Assembly: GCA_010279815.1 (NCBI GenBank)
Contig: QEOQ01000534.1
Location: 361,455 to 372,920, forward strand
Length of the DNA stretch: 11,466 nucleotides
Source: Brachionus plicatilis
Taxonomy: Eukaryota; Rotifera; Eurotatoria; Ploima; Brachionidae
Reading direction: 5' to 3'
How positions within the stretch are numbered: the stretch's first letter is position 1; each line of letters opens with the position of its first letter. The translations under genes were made by a program, and so were the position numbers. Below are positions 7,752 through 11,466 of this stretch, piece after piece. Below the pieces are notes generated by a model. The model saw only the letters and a list, made by a program, of their open reading frames with translations. It did no database searches and had not been told where the DNA came from.

Positions 7752-8335
7752 GTCTCACTGTTCTTCGTCAAAATGTTCTTCAATTTCATCTATCATTGAA
7801 TTAAAATTTATTTAAGAATCGAAATTTATACCAAAAAACTTGGTTTATTTTTGTCTAATGATTTTATTTCCATAGATTCTTAAGTATTTATTAAATTTTG
7901 AAAATACAATTGAACAAAAATTTTCGTCTGATATCTTCATATTCCACTTACAAAGCCAGTATTCTAATTCATCAAAAAATTTATTGATCCCATTCTCTAA
8001 ATTATCTTGTTTCTTATAAACAAGAAAGTGAAAAGGTACTCAGCAAAAAGAAGGAAGTATTGATTATTTGTTTTATTTCTTTTAGGGATATCGTTAATAA
8101 ATATACTGAACAATGAAGGTCTTGAGGCACACCTTCAGTAAAAATCCCTTACCAATATGACCATTCACGTTTACTTTGAATTTCTTAGAGTCAAGCAAAG
8201 ACTTAATCCAGTGAAATGAGATGAGATATAATTTAGAATTTTGAGATAAAATAAAATTTTGAATTTGATCGGGTTCTGATGCTGCGTCATCCCTCAACTT
8301 TTTAAATTTTTTTTATGTGGTCTTATTAAAGTCAA
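7752..8335 (-). pseudogene. Reverse transcriptase fragment of the LINE (palm and thumb, frameshifted)
   Basis: Minus-strand pieces in several frames follow RT order. Near 8215-8160 it reads HWIKSLLDSKKFKVNVNGHI, the segment before the conserved GVPQG. Near 8133-8122 GVPQ appears in another frame, the fifth position having become D. Near 8100-8070 it reads FSIFINDIPKRN. Near 8055-8036 it reads LLFAEYLF, where the catalytic FADD has become FAEY. After a shift, the thumb reads ELEYWLCKWNMKIS (about 7965-7925), and TKFFGINFD (about 7845-7820) matches the family's 'kFLGi.fD'. Stops occur at several points and the frame ends EEHFDEEQ then TGA near 7757. With the catalytic aspartates lost and multiple shifts, it cannot work. 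The match is from recalled family motifs. Confidence 0.8.
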
Positions 8336-8420
8336 CTAAATATATTTAAAAGGATTTATTTACAATTGATTTTTAAACTAAAGTTTTATAAAAAAAAAAA
8401 CAAGTAATAACAAAATATGG
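8336..8420. other. Junction between LINE and hAT transposase
   Basis: An AT-rich stretch with an A run near 8390-8400. It should contain the hAT 3' untranslated region and, if present, the right terminal inverted repeat, but none could be recognised. The LINE may have inserted into, or replaced, this end. Confidence 0.4.
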
Positions 8421-9611
8421 CTATTTTTCGTCTAAAATGAATTCTAATCTTTTTTCTCGTTTACGAGCAAATTTATCTATTATGTAATCGGTATTTACAT
8501 TCAAATCCTTATTTAAACGAATTATTGCTAGATTACATAAACGATCTTGGCCCATACTAGATCGATAATTATTTTTAATAAATTTTAATTGACTAAATGA
8601 ACGTTCAGCTGAATTTGAAGTTAATGCGAAAGAAGATAAAATTTTTAACAAACAACAAATGTTTGGAAAAAAATTGTTCATTCTTTCTTTCACGATTGTT
8701 AAATATAAAACATTAATGTCATTAAAATCATATTCAAATCTAGCTTTTTCTAATTCATTTAAGATATCTTCTAGACTTAATTCTCCTATCTCTACTTCCT
8801 TAACAGATTCAACTAACTCCTGATTTAAAATCCATTCAGAAAAATATTTGTATTCATTAAATACCACATTTAAGTCATCTTCAATATCTCCTGAATAAAA
8901 ATTTACCAAAATCTCTAAATTTTCTTTAGCAGTTTCCGGTTTAATCAAAAAATTCTTTTGAAAAATACCGAAAGCTGAAATCAGCTCTGAGAAATTCTCA
9001 ATTACTCTTTCTTTAATATTTTTAGTCAAATACTCAAGACACGTAACATAAACATGATTTTTGAAAAATTCTTTTGTATCTTCTGGTTTAGACCTTCTAG
9101 ATAGTCTAAATTCGTTTTTTACCATAATATTTAACTTCTTAGCTTTATCTAAAGCTATTGAGTAAACCGAATCAAAATATTTTGACGTGTTAATGGACCT
9201 TAAAACATCAAAAAATACACGAGTCATTTTGTCGAATTGAGATAAATTTAAGTTTTTTGTCTGTAAAAAATCACAATAGGTTTTCGTAAACGAAAGAATT
9301 TTAAAAATAATTTCACATGTAATTAGGCATTCAAATGAAATCAGATACTTTAAAAGTCCAGAAGCCTCTGTTGTTGTTTTAGTATCAAATATTCCTTGAT
9401 CACCCAATGTTTCAAGCGAAAATAAAACAGGTTCATAAAGAACTAAAAATGACTCGAGTACAGCATAGTGACTGTGCCATCTTGTTTCTCAAAAGTTTTG
9501 AAGACGTCTCTTTTTTTGATTATTTTTTAAAGTTTCACTATTTTTTACAGCATTATCTAAAATAGCGTGTCGCTTAGAACCATTAAAAAACACTTTCAAT
9601 TTATTTAAACA
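8421..9611 (-). pseudogene. hAT transposase, C-terminal segment with dimerisation domain
   Basis: From 9611 the frame reads CLNKLKVFFNGSKRHAIL, then RLQNF, stop, ETRWHSHYAVLESFLVLY, matching the 'lc.TRW.sry.al' block. The TGA (9491-9489) stands where a Cys is usual (TGT or TGC to TGA is a single change). The frame is then open to TAG at 8423-8421. Near the end, LLKILSSFALTSNSAERSFS and QLKFIKNNYRSSMGQDRLCN form the hAT C-terminal dimerisation region, including the AERSFS motif with the expected catalytic-type glutamate. The final 20 codons are basic. No internal ATG makes a sensible independent start, so this is part of the broken transposase. Confidence 0.9.
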
Positions 9612-9677
9612 GCCTTAAAAAAGAGTATTTAAAAAAATAAAACTTTTTTTTTAATACTTTTTATTAATACTTAAGGC
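9612..9677. repeat. 66-bp imperfect palindrome inserted in the transposase
   Basis: The ends are perfect complements, gccttaa at 9612-9618 and ttaaggc at 9671-9677, and the interior (agtatttaaaaaaa versus ttttttttaatact) is also roughly self-complementary. It falls between the FIREAL and NKLKVFF blocks, where related transposases need only a few codons, so it is probably an insertion. It is too small to carry a gene. Confidence 0.6.
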
Positions 9678-10219
9678 TTCTCGGATGAAGACATTTTCAT
9701 CGTTTATTTTCATACAAAGATCTAAAACGTGGGAAAAGCAATGAAAAAAATAGCTTTCGGCTGTTTTTCTTTTATCATAGTTTGGACACCGCTTTTATGG
9801 CCTGACATTACAGATGCCCCATCATATGTTTGTGATCTGCATAGACACAAGTCTAGCTGAACTTTTTCGAGACTTCTAAAAATACTATTTGATATTGCTT
9901 CAGCGTTAGCAAACTCAAGTGATTCAAAACCTAAGAATCTTTCTTCAATCTTGTGAGTTTTACTATTTATGAATCTTATACAGATACTTGCTTGTTCTAC
10001 ATTATTATTATCCTTTGTCTCGTCACAAATGAGACCGAAAAATTCGTTTTTATCCTTCATACTTGATATTTGGTATAAAATATTATCGGCAACTAAAGCG
10101 ATAATTTCATTTATAATTGATCCATGCAAATAAACTGCGTTCTTATTAGCACTTTTCAAATGAGTTTCTAATATACAATCATATTTTACTACATGGTTTA
10201 ATAATTCTTTAAAGCATCC
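9678..10219 (-). pseudogene. hAT transposase, DUF4371 catalytic-core segment
   Basis: After the frameshift the protein continues FKELLNHVVKYDCILETHLK, then a segment with FFGLICDETKDNNNVEQ, whose ICDET carries the expected first catalytic aspartate. YDGASVMSGHKSGVQ follows, matching the 'YDgA..MsG...GvQ' block with the second aspartate. Then HCFSHVLDLC (9743-9714) matches the conserved 'HCfaH.LnL'. The shift between KAIF and HCFSH falls exactly in the seven-A run at 9744-9750, a classic slippage site. The segment is closed by the palindromic insertion after FIREAL. Assignment of catalytic residues is by family knowledge. Confidence 0.85.
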
Positions 10220-10575
10220 AATACTTTCTTGTTGTATTTAGCATCAGACCCTCTAAAAGCAAGATAATTTTTTGCACAAAGAATTTCTAAGTCGATTATT
10301 CTATGAAGAATATTGCGATTAGAATTGATTTTTTCTTCTCTAGATTTTCGATATAAACTATAATTTTCGCTTATTTTTTCAGAAATGTTTGTTTTTTTGA
10401 ATTCACCGTATGCGACACACGAGTCAATATGACATTTACTTTTTTCATGATTGCTCAGAGTTTTCAAGCCATTTATCCAGTTATTTGAACCATACAAACA
10501 AAATTCTTTAGGTGAACAAATTTTTTTCTCATTAGTAGATTCTTTGTAAAACAAAAAACAAGGAAGACAAAACAT
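10198..10575 (-). pseudogene. hAT transposase, TTF-type zinc-finger segment
   Basis: Directly across the MITE the frame resumes MFCLPCFLFYKESTNEKK, giving the C..C pair of the TTF zinc finger. It continues with NWINGLKTLSNHEKSKCHID, the usual 'W.n...l..He.s..H' half that supplies the remaining metal ligands. LAFRGSDAKYNKK follows. The ATG at 10575 is an internal codon, not a true start. The frame ends early at TAA 10200-10198. The correct continuation (FKELLNHVVKYDCILETHL) is in another frame from about 10219, so one small indel lies near 10217-10230. Confidence 0.85.
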
Positions 10576-10579
10576 TTTA

Positions 10580-10977
10580 CCGTATTTCGCCGAATATAAG
10601 CGGGATTTGAATATAAGCGGGCCGCATTTATTCGAAAAAATTCACATCATCACCAGCTTCTAATCGAATAAAAAAAGCAAATTTTGATGCTTGAAAATAA
10701 GCGCTTTTAATATTTATAATTAGCTTGTTGTATAAATTGCAATCCTCACAACCAATGCAACCTTGTAATTCTGATTTATTTTGTTTTATTGGCTAATAAA
10801 TATCCAATCAGGTTTCTCTAATTCACATAATTAGGTCTAATCTGTAAAAATATGCTTGAATACAAGCCGGACCCGCTTATATTCGAAAAAATAAAAAAAT
10901 GATTTTTTGCTCGAATATAAGCGTCTCTTTTGATTTTTTCGTTCTTCCGGTCCCCGCTTATATTCAGCGAAATACGG
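10580..10977. mobile_element. Tc1/mariner-type MITE (398 bp) inside the hAT transposase
   Basis: The ends are 25-bp terminal inverted repeats (10580-10604 and 10953-10977) starting CCGTATTTCGC and differing at one position. The element is flanked by TA at 10578-10579 and 10978-10979, the target duplication of Tc1/mariner/pogo-type transposases. Removing the element and one TA joins AAT GAT A to AA ATG TTT and restores the transposase frame through the zinc finger. There is no coding capacity inside. Short copies related to GAATATAAGCGG recur in the subterminal regions. The near-identical ends suggest a rather young insertion. Confidence 0.9.
10591..10969. repeat. Subterminal GAATATAAGCGG repeats of the MITE
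   Basis: Copies of GAATATAAGCGG or near matches lie at 10591-10604, 10608-10621, 10691-10703 (degenerate), 10857-10870 (degenerate), 10872-10885 (reverse), 10911-10923 and 10953-10969 (reverse). They cluster within about 120 bases of each end. Such arrays are expected to be transposase or host-factor binding sites; that role is inferred. Confidence 0.75.
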
Positions 10978-10978
10978 T

Positions 10979-11350
10979 ATCATTTAATTGAGAATAAGTT
11001 AACCACCATCGTTGTTCGTACCAATATTCGTGAAAACAACGTTTATCTTTTCCAGTTATTGATAATGGAAATTTTTTATTCGGCATATCGTTCACTTTTG
11101 GTTGATAGATAGGATTAGTCATTAAATAAGAAATTAAATGACTTGAAAGAGGACGTTTTATGCATCCGATATCGCGTGAATAAAAGTTCTCATTCTCTTG
11201 TTCTTCTATCCTAAAATTTTCATTAATTGAAACTAATTGATTATCAAAAAGAGAAACCGCTGAGTCATCGGTTTCAATTTCTTCATCTAACACTCCAGAA
11301 CTCTTTTTTTTTGTCAACCAATTTATTATTTTAGTTTGACCTTTAGAAAT
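10979..11350 (-). pseudogene. hAT transposase, N-terminal segment
   Basis: The frame reads SKGQTKIINWLTKKKSSGVL (from about 11347), a typical 'K.q.kI..fl.kk' opening of this group. An acidic linker follows, then FPLSITGKDKRCFHEYWYEQ and RWWLTYSQLND at the edge of the MITE. No ATG lies between the upstream in-frame stop and this opening. The codon where the starting Met is expected (11350-11348) is ATT, so the start may have been lost by one substitution, or a 5' exon is missing. The last true codon is GAT at 10981-10979; the following TVFR and stop are MITE sequence. Confidence 0.75.
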
Positions 11351-11466
11351 TTTATTTTAACTTTTTTATGATGAAGAAAAAACATAAATAACTAAACAGT
11401 TTGTATTTCATTTACAATTTTGTTTTTATTATTTATTTATTTGTATATCTGTACCGAGCTAGAGCT
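11351..11466. other. AT-rich sequence at the window's right edge
   Basis: This should contain the hAT 5' leader and possibly its left terminal inverted repeat. No CAGNG-like end or 8-bp duplication could be recognised before the window stops. Confidence 0.4.

Larger units (their letters stand above)
7556..8335 (-). mobile_element. 5'-truncated non-LTR retrotransposon with AAT-repeat tail
   Basis: On the minus strand the element runs from a degraded RT domain (from about 8335) through a G+C-rich 3' segment (about 7585-7745) to a tail of AAT repeats (7562-7581, TTA repeats when read in element sense). The last unique bases before the tail read tgactcaattt in element sense. Unit-repeat tails of this kind are typical of CR1/Jockey-like LINEs. 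The 3' end is intact and the endonuclease and N-terminal part are missing, as expected for incomplete reverse transcription. The element's 5' break lies only about 85 bases from the end of the hAT transposase frame. Confidence 0.8.
8421..11350 (-). mobile_element. Broken hAT DNA transposon (ZMYM1-like, TTF zinc finger plus DUF4371 type)
   Basis: Four consecutive minus-strand blocks line up in the order of one hAT transposase: N-terminal region (11350-10979), TTF-type zinc finger (10575-10220), DUF4371/RNase H-like catalytic region (10219-9678) and hAT C-terminal dimerisation region (9611-8421). Without the inserts the protein would be roughly 800 residues, a usual size for this group. Damage consists of a possible lost start codon, a 398-bp MITE at 10580-10977, frameshifts near 10217-10230 and at the A run 9744-9750, a 66-bp palindromic insertion at 9612-9677, and a TGA at 9491-9489. 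Terminal inverted repeats and the 8-bp target duplication expected of hAT elements were not found, so the outer limits given are those of the coding remnant. Confidence 0.88.

Noticed and set aside
8094..8297. 67-codon minus-strand frame as an independent small gene
   Set aside because: Its sequence (WIKSLLDSKKF...) is one frame of a frameshifted LINE reverse transcriptase whose other parts lie on both sides.
440..8335. The two LINE pieces as halves of one element split by later insertions
   Set aside because: On the minus strand the piece at 440-808 (upstream linker) lies downstream of the RT and 3' tail at 7556-8335, the reverse of the required order. The latter already has its own 3' tail.
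9489..9491. Alternative genetic code, with TGA read as Cys in the RLQNF-stop-ETRW block
   Set aside because: Cys is indeed usual there, but the host gene ends in a sensible TGA at 6085, and the transposase has other lesions, so a simple nonsense mutation explains it.
10930..11112. 60-codon plus-strand frame across the MITE edge
   Set aside because: It is antisense to the hAT N-terminal segment and begins in MITE terminal sequence, so it spans an insertion junction by chance.
8336..11466. Terminal inverted repeats and 8-bp target duplication of the hAT element
   Set aside because: I looked on both sides of the coding remnant and found no convincing pair of ends; the right end may lie outside the window.

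Overview
The window looks like very AT-rich nuclear DNA from a small invertebrate metazoan. It holds one spliced gene with short gt...ag introns, LINE relics of the CR1/Jockey type (one with an AAT-repeat tail), and hAT, piggyBac-type and Tc1/mariner-type DNA transposon material. A rotifer such as Brachionus would fit the base composition and repeat types, but this is inference and no gene here settles it. Nothing suggests a bacterial or viral genome.

Layout. 1-2690 is AT-rich non-coding DNA. It contains a decayed non-LTR retrotransposon fragment (440-808, minus strand) bracketed by a 16-bp direct repeat, and a cluster of strong inverted repeats (2075-2166). 2698-6087 is the only apparently intact host gene: five exons, all introns phase 0, about 466 residues, mostly alpha-helical by appearance, not recognised. 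Its third intron is 1.8 kb and holds a palindrome and two coding-like islands. 6306-6969 is a short TTAA-bounded piggyBac-like element that keeps the acidic N-terminal part of a transposase frame. 7256-7345 may be a terminal exon on the minus strand. 7556-8335 (minus) is the reverse transcriptase 3' part of a LINE with its AAT-repeat tail.

8421-11350 (minus) is a nearly full-length but broken hAT transposase of the ZMYM1-like/TTF-zinc-finger/DUF4371 type. It carries two frameshifts, one internal stop, a 66-bp palindromic insertion and a clean 398-bp TA-flanked MITE. Taking out the MITE and one TA copy restores the reading frame exactly at the zinc finger, so the MITE hit a frame that was open at that point.

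The right two thirds of the window is therefore a transposon landing zone next to one host gene. There is no sign of a cooperating gene system. The most useful observations are the MITE-in-hAT nesting, the miniature piggyBac whose remnant frame ends inside its own TTAA boundary, and a splice acceptor four bases before the start codon of the host gene, which raises the possibility of spliced-leader trans-splicing.
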